A stretch of 64,000 bases of DNA, taken from Limibacterium fermenti. GTDB lineage: Bacteria > Bacteroidota > Bacteroidia > Bacteroidales > Dysgonomonadaceae. Every line of letters begins with the position of its first letter. Position 1 is the first letter of the stretch. The stretch spans positions 620,001 to 684,000 of the forward strand of contig NZ_CP159486.1 in the NCBI RefSeq assembly GCF_041902845.1, in the 5' to 3' direction. Under the pieces are notes generated by a model. The model was not told where the DNA came from, made no database searches, and worked only from the letters and a program-made list of their open reading frames with translations. Of the stretch, positions 35,239 through 43,764 are shown in pieces. A program made the translations under genes and the position numbers.

Positions 35239-37686
35239 ATGAAGTTACTAAAGACAGCGTTTCGTTCGCTTGGGAAATTTCGATTATATACGGTGGTGAA
35301 TATCATCGGGCTGTCGGTGAGTCTGGCTTGCGTGATCCTTATCGCCCGGTACGTGCATCAGGAGACGACGGTGAATCATTTTGCGAAAGACCTCGACCGA
35401 ACCTATATGATGTTCTATCAGGATCAAAAAGGGCGAAGCCGCTACGGAGGAGCTTATAATCCGAATAATGATAAAGATTATACCGATCCGCATACCGATC
35501 CTTCGGTGGAGGCGGTTACTTCTTTTGTCCCTTTCGATAAGGATTTTATCGTATTAGGCGAACATACCTTCGATGTGAAACTGATTGCGGCGGACAGCGT
35601 TTTCCTGCAAATTCTTCCTTATCCGGTGTTGTATGGAAGCAGCAAATTGGTTTCCCCGCAAGATGCGATCCTTACGGAGGAGTTTGCCCGGAAATTATTC
35701 GGGAATACGAATCCCGTGGGAAAAACCTTCACGTATTCTTCGGGCGATGTGTTGAAAGTGTCGGGCGTGATACGAAAACCGATATTCAAATCATTCCTTC
35801 AATTCGACTTATTGGTAAACCGACTCATGAAACCAAACGGCTTTTGGGCGCGATCACAACACGATTTGGTTTTGCTTTATTCCGGTGCCGATGTGGAAGA
35901 CTTTAATAAACGAAACGGAGAATTTAAACACTATTCTCATTTCAGAGAGCTGCTCGTTCGCTATCAGTTGTTTGCGTTGAAAGACGTTTATTTCGACCGC
36001 TCGAATTTTCTCTATGAAGAAAGCAACGATTCTGTTTTTGTACTCGGAAATAAAGCAAGTATAAAGGTTGTCTTTATCGTAGGCATTCTGATTTTATTGA
36101 TAGGGCTGTTCAATTTTGTCAATATTTATACCGTAGTAGCACTTAGACGAGGCCGTGAATTCGGCATCAAGAAAGTTTTCGGGGCAAATAAAACGCAACT
36201 GTTCCTGCAACTCTACATGGAGAATCTTTTTATGGCGGTGATTGCGGTGTTTCTGGCATGGGCGCTGATCGAATTAAGCGATGTGTTTTTGACAAACCAA
36301 TTGGGCATTGCCGTGCAAGGCGATCAACGGTTTGACCTGTGGCTTTCTTGCCTGATTCTATTGGTTTTGCCGTTCATTACTACCCTCTATCCGTTTTTAC
36401 GGTATGCTTTCTCCACGCCTGTCACATCGTTACGGTCGGTAAATGTTGGCGGCGTGTCGTTGGTTTCGCGATCGGCTTTTCTCTTTCTTCAATATGTTAT
36501 CACATTCGCTTTATTGGTTACCGCCTTGTTCTTTATGAAACAACTGCGGTTTATGCTGGACGCCGATCCGGGATACGACACGAAAAATGTGATTATCTGT
36601 AAATTGTTATACGATAATCATTTTAATGATATAAAAAGTAATGAAGAGTATGAAGTCAGTCATCATAAAATGAAACAAAATGAAGAGCTGATCAGGCGTA
36701 AGCTGAACGAATCGCCGTTGTTTTCCAATTGGTTACTCGGCGAACCGCCTTATAACCTGAAAACTTCCACTCCGGTGGCACGTTCGGGTAGGGAGGATTA
36801 TAAAGAAGTCGCGATAGAATGGTTTTCGAACCACTATATGCGGATGTTCGGACTGCAACTGTTGGAAGGGCGGTTCTGGAATGATTCGATCGATATCTGG
36901 GGACAGTATAAATGCATAATCAACGAATCGGCAAAAGAACTTCTCGAAATAACCGATATCCACTCGCAATCCTTGCAAACAGGAGAAAGGATATGGTTTT
37001 CTTCTTTGGAAGGGGATATGAAACAGAATCCTCCGTACGAAATTGTGGGGGTCATAAAGGATTTTCAAACAGGCCATCTTTCTCAAAAGACCGTGCCGTT
37101 AATGATTTCTTATGAGGAGGATATTGAGTACGATGCAGACTTTCTGTACGGGCCTCTCATGGCGAAAATCATTCCTGGTCGTGAAAAAGAGGCCGTCGCT
37201 TATTTGCGTGATATTTTTACGGAGATCAACGGCGATGCGGAGTTTACTTATAGCTTTTTGGAAGACGATATCGCTGCACTTTATAAAGACGATAAGCGCG
37301 TAAGCCGCGTGTATACCACGTTTGCCGTAATTGCGATACTGGTTTCGTGCCTGGGGCTGTTTGCACTGTCGCTGTTCGATATCCGGCAACGGTACCGGGA
37401 GATTGCGTTGCGGAAAGTCAACGGCGCGACGACGAAGGACGTGTTGCACCTGTTGTTGAAGAAATATATATGGTTGCTGGCGGGGGCTTTTGTTGTTGCC
37501 GTTCCGGTATCGTATCTTTTTATAAATAAATATCTGGAAGGGTTTGCCCATAAGGCTCCGGTATCGTGGTGGCTGTTTGCTGTTTCGGCGGTAGTCGTAG
37601 TGGGAGTGTCGCTGCTGACGTTGGTGTGGCAGGTGAAAAAGGCGGTGCGGATCGACCCGGCACGGGTGCTGGCAATGGATAATTGA
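35239..37686 (+). CDS. FtsX/MacB-type ABC permease 1
   Basis: An 815-residue permease with two MacB-type periplasmic domains and two FtsX cores. TM1 is at about 16-36, then a first periplasmic domain (about 45-265) and TM2-4 (about 275-400; the cytoplasmic Arg-Arg-Gly-Arg-Glu-Phe-Gly-Ile-Lys-Lys-Val-Phe-Gly-Ala contacts the ATPase). TM5 is near 415-440, followed by a second periplasmic domain (about 450-685) and a last FtsX unit (about 690-810; Glu-Ile-Ala-Leu-Arg-Lys-Val-Asn-Gly-Ala). Such long permeases are common in Bacteroidetes and pair with a separate LolD/MacB-type ATPase; one is encoded at 54066. The first ~157 bp and the last 366 bp are almost identical to permease 2, while the centre is only loosely similar. 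Confidence 0.93.
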   Translation: MKLLKTAFRSLGKFRLYTVVNIIGLSVSLACVILIARYVHQETTVNHFAKDLDRTYMMFYQDQKGRSRYGGAYNPNNDKDYTDPHTDPSVEAVTSFVPFDKDFIVLGEHTFDVKLIAADSVFLQILPYPVLYGSSKLVSPQDAILTEEFARKLFGNTNPVGKTFTYSSGDVLKVSGVIRKPIFKSFLQFDLLVNRLMKPNGFWARSQHDLVLLYSGADVEDFNKRNGEFKHYSHFRELLVRYQLFALKDVYFDRSNFLYEESNDSVFVLGNKASIKVVFIVGILILLIGLFNFVNIYTVVALRRGREFGIKKVFGANKTQLFLQLYMENLFMAVIAVFLAWALIELSDVFLTNQLGIAVQGDQRFDLWLSCLILLVLPFITTLYPFLRYAFSTPVTSLRSVNVGGVSLVSRSAFLFLQYVITFALLVTALFFMKQLRFMLDADPGYDTKNVIICKLLYDNHFNDIKSNEEYEVSHHKMKQNEELIRRKLNESPLFSNWLLGEPPYNLKTSTPVARSGREDYKEVAIEWFSNHYMRMFGLQLLEGRFWNDSIDIWGQYKCIINESAKELLEITDIHSQSLQTGERIWFSSLEGDMKQNPPYEIVGVIKDFQTGHLSQKTVPLMISYEEDIEYDADFLYGPLMAKIIPGREKEAVAYLRDIFTEINGDAEFTYSFLEDDIAALYKDDKRVSRVYTTFAVIAILVSCLGLFALSLFDIRQRYREIALRKVNGATTKDVLHLLLKKYIWLLAGAFVVAVPVSYLFINKYLEGFAHKAPVSWWLFAVSAVVVVGVSLLTLVWQVKKAVRIDPARVLAMDN

Positions 37687-37759
37687 TAATGGAGAATGCA
37701 GAATGCAGAAGATGTACAAAAGGAGAACAGAATCCTGAAATTATTGAATTATAATTGAT

Positions 37760-40168
37760 ATGAAGTTACTAAAAACTGCGTTTCGTTCGCTTGGGAAATT
37801 CCGGTTATATACGGTGGTGAATATTATCGGGCTGGCAGTGAGCCTGGCTTGCGTGATCCTTATCGCCCGGTACGTGCATCAGGAGACGACGGTGAATCAT
37901 TTTGCGAAAGATTTAGAAAGGGTCTGTATGATGACGATCGAACAAGATAATCGTCCCACGCGATTAAGCGGTGTGACAGATATCAATCGTCAAAAAGATT
38001 TTATCAATCCGTTGGAAGATCCGGCTGTAGAAAAATTTACATCGATCATCTCTTTTATAGATGACCAAATTTCAGTCGCCGACCATCAGTATAACGTAAA
38101 TATATTTGTTACAGATAGTGTTTTTCTGCAAATGATACCTTATCCTATTATCCTTGGACACGGCAGCATGCTTGCGCCTGAGGACGTCGTTATCACATCC
38201 CGATTGGCTAAAAAGATTTTCGGGAACACGAATCCCATCGGGCAAAAAATCAAATATGCATCGGGAGATATTTTAAACGTAGCGGGTGTACTGGGTATTC
38301 CGAAAACCAAATCGAGTTTCAATTTTGATATACTGGTGAACGATAACCTTCGAAAATCTTGGATGCGACTCCCTTATCAGATTGTAAAATTGCATGATGA
38401 AGTCGACATAACGGATTTCAATAAAAAATACGGGGAGTTCCGGAGTTTACCAGAGTATCATGGAAGCCTTACCCGTTATCAACTGCTTCCGTTACGGGAC
38501 TATTATTTTGATAACTCTCTTTTTATGTCTCGTGCGGAAGGAATGTTTCTTCAGGGAAACCGTACAAACGTGGTGGTGTTGTCGATTGTGGCTCTCCTGA
38601 TCTTATTGGTCGGATTGTTTAATTATATTAATATTTACACGGTCATTACGTTGAGGCGCGGTCGTGAATTCGGTATTAAAAAAGTGTATGGAGCTAAGGG
38701 CTGGCAGATTTTCGGACAGATATATTTCGAAAACTTGTCAATGACGGCTATTGCTATTTTTTTGGCATGGTTTGTTTTGGAAATTTTCAGAAGCCTTTTT
38801 TCCGAACAATTTGCGTTAACACTACATCCCAACTTTACGTTCGATATACTGTTATCTTTTATCCTTTTATTGATTCTTCCAATTATAACGGGTATTTATC
38901 CTTTTTTCCGATACCATTATGCTTCGCCGATTACTTCATTGCGCTCAGTCAATGTCGGTGGCGTATCGCTTATCTCTCGATCGGCCTTTTTATTTTTGCA
39001 GTATGTCATTACCTTTTGCCTTATCATTATATCGATATTCTTCATGAAACAACTTCGTTTTATGCTTCAAGCCGACTTGGGTTACGATATTGAAAATGTC
39101 GTCGTTTGTAAAATATTCCATCAAAGTAATTATTATAATGTAAATGATGAAGAGGAATATCGAAAACGTGAAAGCCGCCATAGAGAAATAACCGAAATCA
39201 TCGAAAGAAAAATGAATGCTTCTCCGTTGTTTACTCAATGGTCGTATGGTGATCCGCTCTATTCGATAGAGGCTTCTTTACCTTTAACAGTAGAAGGAGG
39301 GGAAGCTCACAATGTGGCTGTCATTTACCGGTCGCGCAAGCAAATGGATTTATTTAACTATCAATTATTGGAGGGACGCTTATGGGATACAACTGACATC
39401 GCTGTACAGTATCGGTTTATCATTAACGAAACGGCCAAAAAAATATTTAATATCGAAGATATACATACTGCTTATTTACAACCCGAACATCGTCTTTGGT
39501 ATGCACGAGGCGATATGAGTATCAATCCGGCGTATGAAATTGTGGGAGTGGTAAAGGACTTCAATACCGGACATCTTTCCAAACCGACAACGCCAATAGC
39601 CATTATGTATGAAGACGAATATATGCAGCGAGAAACGATGATGGCGAAGATTGTATCCGGAAAACGGAGTGAATCAATAGATTTTCTGAAAGAACTGAAT
39701 AAGGAACTGTATGGGGAAGCCGATTTTGAATACGCTTTTATGGAAGATGAAATTGCAGCGCTATATGATGAAGACAAAAGGATAAGTCGCATTTATAACA
39801 CCTTTGCGGTGATTGCGATACTGGTTTCGTGCCTGGGGCTGTTTGCCCTGTCGCTGTTCGATATCCGGCAACGGTACCGGGAGATTGCGTTGCGGAAAGT
39901 CAACGGCGCGACGACGAAGGACGTGTTGCACCTGTTGTTGAAGAAATATATATGGTTGCTGGCGGGGACTTTTGTTGTTGCCGTTCCGGTATCGTATCTT
40001 TTTATAAATAAATATCTGGAAGGGTTTGCCCATAAGGCGCCGGTATCGTGGTGGTTGTTCGCCGTATCGGCGGTAGTCGTAGCGGGAGTGTCGCTGCTGA
40101 CGTTGGTGTGGCAAGTGAAAAAGGCGGTGCGGATCGACCCGGCGCGGGTCTTATCAATGGACAATTGA
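37760..40168 (+). CDS. FtsX/MacB-type ABC permease 2 (mosaic sister of permease 1)
   Basis: An 802-residue permease with the same architecture as its neighbour: TM1 at 16-36, TM2-4 about 270-395 with Arg-Arg-Gly-Arg-Glu-Phe-Gly-Ile-Lys-Lys-Val-Tyr-Gly-Ala, and a C-terminal FtsX core from about 680. The DNA at 37760-37916 matches 35239-35395, and 39803-40168 matches 37321-37686 without gaps and with only a few changes, mostly silent. The two periplasmic domains between are clearly diverged. This fits tandem duplication, divergence of the substrate- or partner-facing parts and repeated homogenisation of the ends by recombination. The gap before it has heptamer-like repeats (ATGGAGA, ATGCAGA, ATGCAGA). 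Confidence 0.93.
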   Translation: MKLLKTAFRSLGKFRLYTVVNIIGLAVSLACVILIARYVHQETTVNHFAKDLERVCMMTIEQDNRPTRLSGVTDINRQKDFINPLEDPAVEKFTSIISFIDDQISVADHQYNVNIFVTDSVFLQMIPYPIILGHGSMLAPEDVVITSRLAKKIFGNTNPIGQKIKYASGDILNVAGVLGIPKTKSSFNFDILVNDNLRKSWMRLPYQIVKLHDEVDITDFNKKYGEFRSLPEYHGSLTRYQLLPLRDYYFDNSLFMSRAEGMFLQGNRTNVVVLSIVALLILLVGLFNYINIYTVITLRRGREFGIKKVYGAKGWQIFGQIYFENLSMTAIAIFLAWFVLEIFRSLFSEQFALTLHPNFTFDILLSFILLLILPIITGIYPFFRYHYASPITSLRSVNVGGVSLISRSAFLFLQYVITFCLIIISIFFMKQLRFMLQADLGYDIENVVVCKIFHQSNYYNVNDEEEYRKRESRHREITEIIERKMNASPLFTQWSYGDPLYSIEASLPLTVEGGEAHNVAVIYRSRKQMDLFNYQLLEGRLWDTTDIAVQYRFIINETAKKIFNIEDIHTAYLQPEHRLWYARGDMSINPAYEIVGVVKDFNTGHLSKPTTPIAIMYEDEYMQRETMMAKIVSGKRSESIDFLKELNKELYGEADFEYAFMEDEIAALYDEDKRISRIYNTFAVIAILVSCLGLFALSLFDIRQRYREIALRKVNGATTKDVLHLLLKKYIWLLAGTFVVAVPVSYLFINKYLEGFAHKAPVSWWLFAVSAVVVAGVSLLTLVWQVKKAVRIDPARVLSMDN

Positions 40169-40224
40169 TAATGGACAATGGACAAGAGGTAATCGTCTAA
40201 AAAAAACAAATAAATAGATACAAG

Positions 40225-40413
40225 ATGATAAATAATTATATAACTTTACGGTCGTTATCGCTAATTGGTTGGATAACCATGGAGAAGTTTATTAATAAAA
40301 TAGTGCAGCGGGGCACACGGAATGTTAGCGCGTGTCGTTCGCTCACCTCGACAGTCGCAGCCGTGGCGCTGGCTTTGTATGGCCGAAAAATCACTAAACC
40401 CGACTTATCATGA
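40225..40413 (+). CDS. Small ORF translationally coupled to a TlpA-like gene
   Basis: A 62-codon frame whose stop overlaps the next start by 4 bp (ATGA at 40410-40413). A second start at 40279 would give 44 residues beginning Met-Glu-Lys-Phe-Ile-Asn-Lys-Ile-Val. The peptide is basic, has one Cys, and carries a short hydrophobic/alanine stretch (Thr-Val-Ala-Ala-Val-Ala-Leu-Ala-Leu-Tyr-Gly). I do not recognise it: there is no Gly-Gly leader, NVEAL signature or lanthipeptide-type Ser/Thr/Cys pattern. The exact overlap with a signal-peptide gene is the argument for translation. It may be a leader for coupling, a small membrane-associated peptide, or a substrate of the transport system. Coding status is uncertain. 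Confidence 0.45.
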   Translation: MINNYITLRSLSLIGWITMEKFINKIVQRGTRNVSACRSLTSTVAAVALALYGRKITKPDLS

Positions 40414-41609
40414 AAGTAAAATCATTTGGTCTTTTTCTCTTTTTACCGTTAGTTCTGTTTGGTCAGAAGGAAAGTAATAAATCCCTGCGAGAGTGTTTAA
40501 AAAGCATGCTGGAGCGTCTCGAGCAAGTCAAGTCGGCAACCTATTACGAAGACGTCAAGGTGTGGCAGGTCGGCGATACCATACCGGTGTTGACATCCCG
40601 CAGGTTCCAAAAGGAATACGATCATCCTGCGGATTCTACCATTGGCGCGAGTTATGTCGTCTTTAACGGAGAAGATACAACCACGTTCGAATTTGCTTAT
40701 GACGGCATCGTGAGGGCGACGGCCTATCATGATACCAAACGAATTGTTATCGATAACTTTTCTTCCAATCGCTTGCCTTTCCACCCGGTGTCGGCTCCCT
40801 TTTTCAATTACGCCAAAAGCATTATCCTGTATATTCTGCAAACCGGCGACAGCATACAAGTCGATTGGGAAGATATGGGGGAAGAATATCATCTTACTTT
40901 GGTTATCAATGAAGATAAGGACGTGGAGTTTTTCGGAAAAGCCTATTATATGCCGGGTAGTCCGTTAGCTGTTGAACGTCCGACATCGATTTACGATCTG
41001 TGGTTCCGTAAATCGACCGGCTTGCCGTATAAACTGCGGAAGGAAAGGACGCAAGATATCAGCCTCCGAACTTACTCTGATATACAAATCAATCATTTAT
41101 TGGCGGAAGACTTTCGGGCGGCGGATTATTTTCCTCAAGGCTATGAGATTACAAAATATGGGGAAAAGCGCAAGACTTCCTCGCCGAACGAACTGATAGG
41201 CAAGCATGCCCCCGAATGGGCCTTGCCGGATGACGAAGGGCGAATCGTGTCGCTGAACGATTTCAAGAGCAAGGTGCTGATTCTTAATTTTACCGGTATC
41301 GGTTGTGCGCCATGCCACGCGGCGATCCCTTTCCTCAAGAAGCTAATGAACGATTACGATCGAAATGACCTGGAGATTGTCGCTTTGGAGACATGGATAC
41401 AGGCGCCACACGCCTCCCGAAACTATGCAGAGAGAAATGAATTGAATTATCCGTTTCTAAGTGCTACGGACGAAGTGATTGAGGCGTACCGGACCGGCCG
41501 CACGGCTCCCGTCTTTTTTATATTGGACGACAAACGGATGGTAAAGGATGTCGTTACAGGCTATTCCGAAGAAGAAATGATGAATGCGATAAATGAATTA
41601 CTTAAATAA
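40410..41609 (+). CDS. TlpA-like thiol-disulfide protein (type B)
   Basis: A 399-residue secreted protein: a short signal peptide (1-18, ending Leu-Val-Leu-Phe-Gly-Gln), an N-terminal beta-rich domain (about 30-250, LolA/outer-membrane-lipoprotein-sorting-like in length but not firmly assignable) and a C-terminal thioredoxin/TlpA domain (about 268-399). The active site is Cys299-Ala-Pro-Cys302 in Gly-Ile-Gly-Cys-Ala-Pro-Cys, so the usual Trp before the first Cys is replaced by Gly, which should change its redox behaviour. The next TlpA-like gene begins 6 bp after its stop, so the two form a tight unit. Confidence 0.82.
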   Translation: MKVKSFGLFLFLPLVLFGQKESNKSLRECLKSMLERLEQVKSATYYEDVKVWQVGDTIPVLTSRRFQKEYDHPADSTIGASYVVFNGEDTTTFEFAYDGIVRATAYHDTKRIVIDNFSSNRLPFHPVSAPFFNYAKSIILYILQTGDSIQVDWEDMGEEYHLTLVINEDKDVEFFGKAYYMPGSPLAVERPTSIYDLWFRKSTGLPYKLRKERTQDISLRTYSDIQINHLLAEDFRAADYFPQGYEITKYGEKRKTSSPNELIGKHAPEWALPDDEGRIVSLNDFKSKVLILNFTGIGCAPCHAAIPFLKKLMNDYDRNDLEIVALETWIQAPHASRNYAERNELNYPFLSATDEVIEAYRTGRTAPVFFILDDKRMVKDVVTGYSEEEMMNAINELLK

Positions 41610-41615
41610 ATTGAT

Positions 41616-43703
41616 ATGAAAACAAAAACAACTTTTACCCTACTGCTTGTCGCTCTGACGATGGGCGCATTCGCACAACAACGCGAGGTGGCGCTGCCGC
41701 CGAGCGTGCATAGCAACACCACTTCTGTGGAAATCCGGCGGGCGACGCTGGCCGACACGGCGACGGTGCTCGATATCGATGCTTTCTTCCGGCCGGGATG
41801 GTGGATTAAAATCGCTTCGGACAGTTACCTGCAAGCCGACGGCAAAAAGTACGCTGTCCGCCGCGGCGAAGGCATCGACCTCGACTCGCTGTTCTGGATG
41901 CCCGCTTCGGGCGAGGCGTCGTTTAAGCTGGTGTTCGAGCCGCTGCCGCAAAACACGCAAACGTTCGACTTCATCGAGAGCGATTGCGACAATTGCTTTA
42001 AGATATGGGGCGTCGATTTGGTGAACAAACGCATCCCCTTGCCCCAAATTCCTCAAGAATACCGGCAACTGTCTAAACAGGACACCGGCATACCGGTTGC
42101 CTGGCAGAAAGGAAAAGCCGTTGTGAGCGGCAGACTGTTAGGATATGGGCCTCAAATAAAAGAGGAGTTTCATTTTTTATATATCAATCCGGTGTCGGGG
42201 CAGGAAAAAAAGACATCCGTACAGGTGAAAGCCGACGGTACGTTTCGCGGAGAAGTCGAATTACTTAGCCCCGCCCGCATTACGCTGGCCTTAGGCGCCG
42301 CAAGACTGACGGATGTCCCGATAGCGGTCGCGCCCGGAAAAGAAACGAAAGTCCTGATCAACCTGCCCGAAATCAACCGGGCGAAAGGGCGTTTGCATAA
42401 AGACGATACGCCATACGGAAAAACTTCTTATTTCGGCGGATATTTCGCGGCGCTGAATAATGAGTTAAGTGACGGTCATCTGAAAACCGTGCTGGCGGGA
42501 AAGTCTTTTATGAATGATGTCGTCGGCTTGGATGGGGAACGGTATTACAATTACAACATCAATCTGTATCATTCTGCGTTGCAACACAACGATTCGTTGG
42601 CGGTGTCTCCTTTGGCCAAAAAAATTGCCTCTTCGGAATTGTTCTCCGATTTATTCCGGAATCTGTTTTCGATGGAGTCGATACTCGTCCAAGCGTATGC
42701 GGAGAAGAATAAGATCGATTACCGCAACGCGTTTCAAGCGATGAAGATGCCTGTAAAGCCCGATAATTTCGATGACTTTTACCGGCTTGCCTCGTGTGAT
42801 GCTCCCGAAGTGCTGATGACGGCAAGCATCGGGCAGATACCGATGATGTTGAATTATGCCGGGCCTGCCAAAAGGGACGATACGGCTTTGTTCAGCCAGC
42901 TTGCCGCCGATAAGCGCTTGACGAAGGATGAGAAAAACCTGGTAGACTCCTATCTCTCTATAAAAAAGAAAGGCGAAGTGTTTCCGCATATCGATTCGCT
43001 TGCCTTGGTAGTCAATAAATACCTGACCTCCGACGATCAAATGGCAATCATGCAAAAACAGATGGGAGCACAGTTCCTTTCCAAAGTCTGGAACACGAAC
43101 GACTGTTTTCTGTTGGATTTGGTAAAAGCCAACGCCCTAAGTCGTAAAATGGTGGATTTCTATCCGCTGACCGACGAGCAAAAAGCGACCTTGTCCGATT
43201 TCCCGGCGATTATCCGTGAAGAACTGTTGCTTCAAAACGATAAGCTGCTGGCTGTGATTGAAGAAAACAAAAAGAAAACGGGCTATACCATCCTCGATAT
43301 GCCTGCGGCGGCGGATGAAAACCTTTTCACCGAAATGATGAAGCCGTTTAAGGGAAAAGCGGTGCTGGTGGATATCTGGGCGACGTGGTGCGGCCCGTGC
43401 CGGATGGCGAACAAAGAGATGGCGCCGTTAAAGGCGCAACTGGCCGACAGCGGACTGGTGTACGTGTATCTGGCGGGCGATAATTCTCCCGAGGACACGT
43501 GGCGGAATATGATTCCCGACCTGAAGGGTTATCATTACCGCATGAGCGATGCCAACTGGGGGTATCTTGGCCGGACGTTGAAGGCTGAAGGTGTACCGAC
43601 CTATATCGTGTTGGATAAGGAGGGGAATCAGACGTTCCATTCCGTCGGCTTCCCCGGTGTGGACGAGATGAAAAAGGAATTGAAAAAAGTGTTGGGAGAA
43701 TAG
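41616..43703 (+). CDS. TlpA-like thioredoxin-fold protein, large (type A)
   Basis: A 695-residue secreted protein: signal peptide (1-20, ending Ala-Phe-Ala-Gln), an N-terminal domain with Phe-Phe-Arg-Pro-Gly-Trp-Trp-Ile (near residue 55), Phe-Trp-Met-Pro-Ala-Ser-Gly-Glu and Phe-Lys-Ile-Trp-Gly-Val, a helical middle, and a thioredoxin domain (about 560-690). The active site is Trp-Cys-Gly-Pro-Cys, Cys592/Cys595. It is a paralogue of the 720-residue protein at 31415. The first ~450 bp look markedly richer in G+C than the rest, suggesting a mosaic gene. A stable hairpin sits between it and permease 3. Confidence 0.83.
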   Translation: MKTKTTFTLLLVALTMGAFAQQREVALPPSVHSNTTSVEIRRATLADTATVLDIDAFFRPGWWIKIASDSYLQADGKKYAVRRGEGIDLDSLFWMPASGEASFKLVFEPLPQNTQTFDFIESDCDNCFKIWGVDLVNKRIPLPQIPQEYRQLSKQDTGIPVAWQKGKAVVSGRLLGYGPQIKEEFHFLYINPVSGQEKKTSVQVKADGTFRGEVELLSPARITLALGAARLTDVPIAVAPGKETKVLINLPEINRAKGRLHKDDTPYGKTSYFGGYFAALNNELSDGHLKTVLAGKSFMNDVVGLDGERYYNYNINLYHSALQHNDSLAVSPLAKKIASSELFSDLFRNLFSMESILVQAYAEKNKIDYRNAFQAMKMPVKPDNFDDFYRLASCDAPEVLMTASIGQIPMMLNYAGPAKRDDTALFSQLAADKRLTKDEKNLVDSYLSIKKKGEVFPHIDSLALVVNKYLTSDDQMAIMQKQMGAQFLSKVWNTNDCFLLDLVKANALSRKMVDFYPLTDEQKATLSDFPAIIREELLLQNDKLLAVIEENKKKTGYTILDMPAAADENLFTEMMKPFKGKAVLVDIWATWCGPCRMANKEMAPLKAQLADSGLVYVYLAGDNSPEDTWRNMIPDLKGYHYRMSDANWGYLGRTLKAEGVPTYIVLDKEGNQTFHSVGFPGVDEMKKELKKVLGE

Positions 43704-43712
43704 TCCCCGCTT

Positions 43713-43741
43713 CCGTTAAACGGCTTCGCGCCGTTTAACGG
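43713..43741 (+). promoter_or_regulatory. 12-bp intercistronic hairpin before permease 3
   Basis: CCGTTAAACGGC (43713-43724) and its exact complement (43730-43741) flank a TTCGC loop. No U tract follows (the next bases are ATATGTGAAAAA), so it is more likely an mRNA stability or processing element than a terminator. Confidence 0.6.
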
Positions 43742-43764
43742 ATATGTGAAAAAAACAAATCGAT

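Noticed and set aside
40225..40413. RiPP precursor peptide
   Set aside because: No Gly-Gly or other known leader, no Cys/Ser/Thr-rich core, and no maturation enzyme in the window; kept only as an unidentified small ORF.
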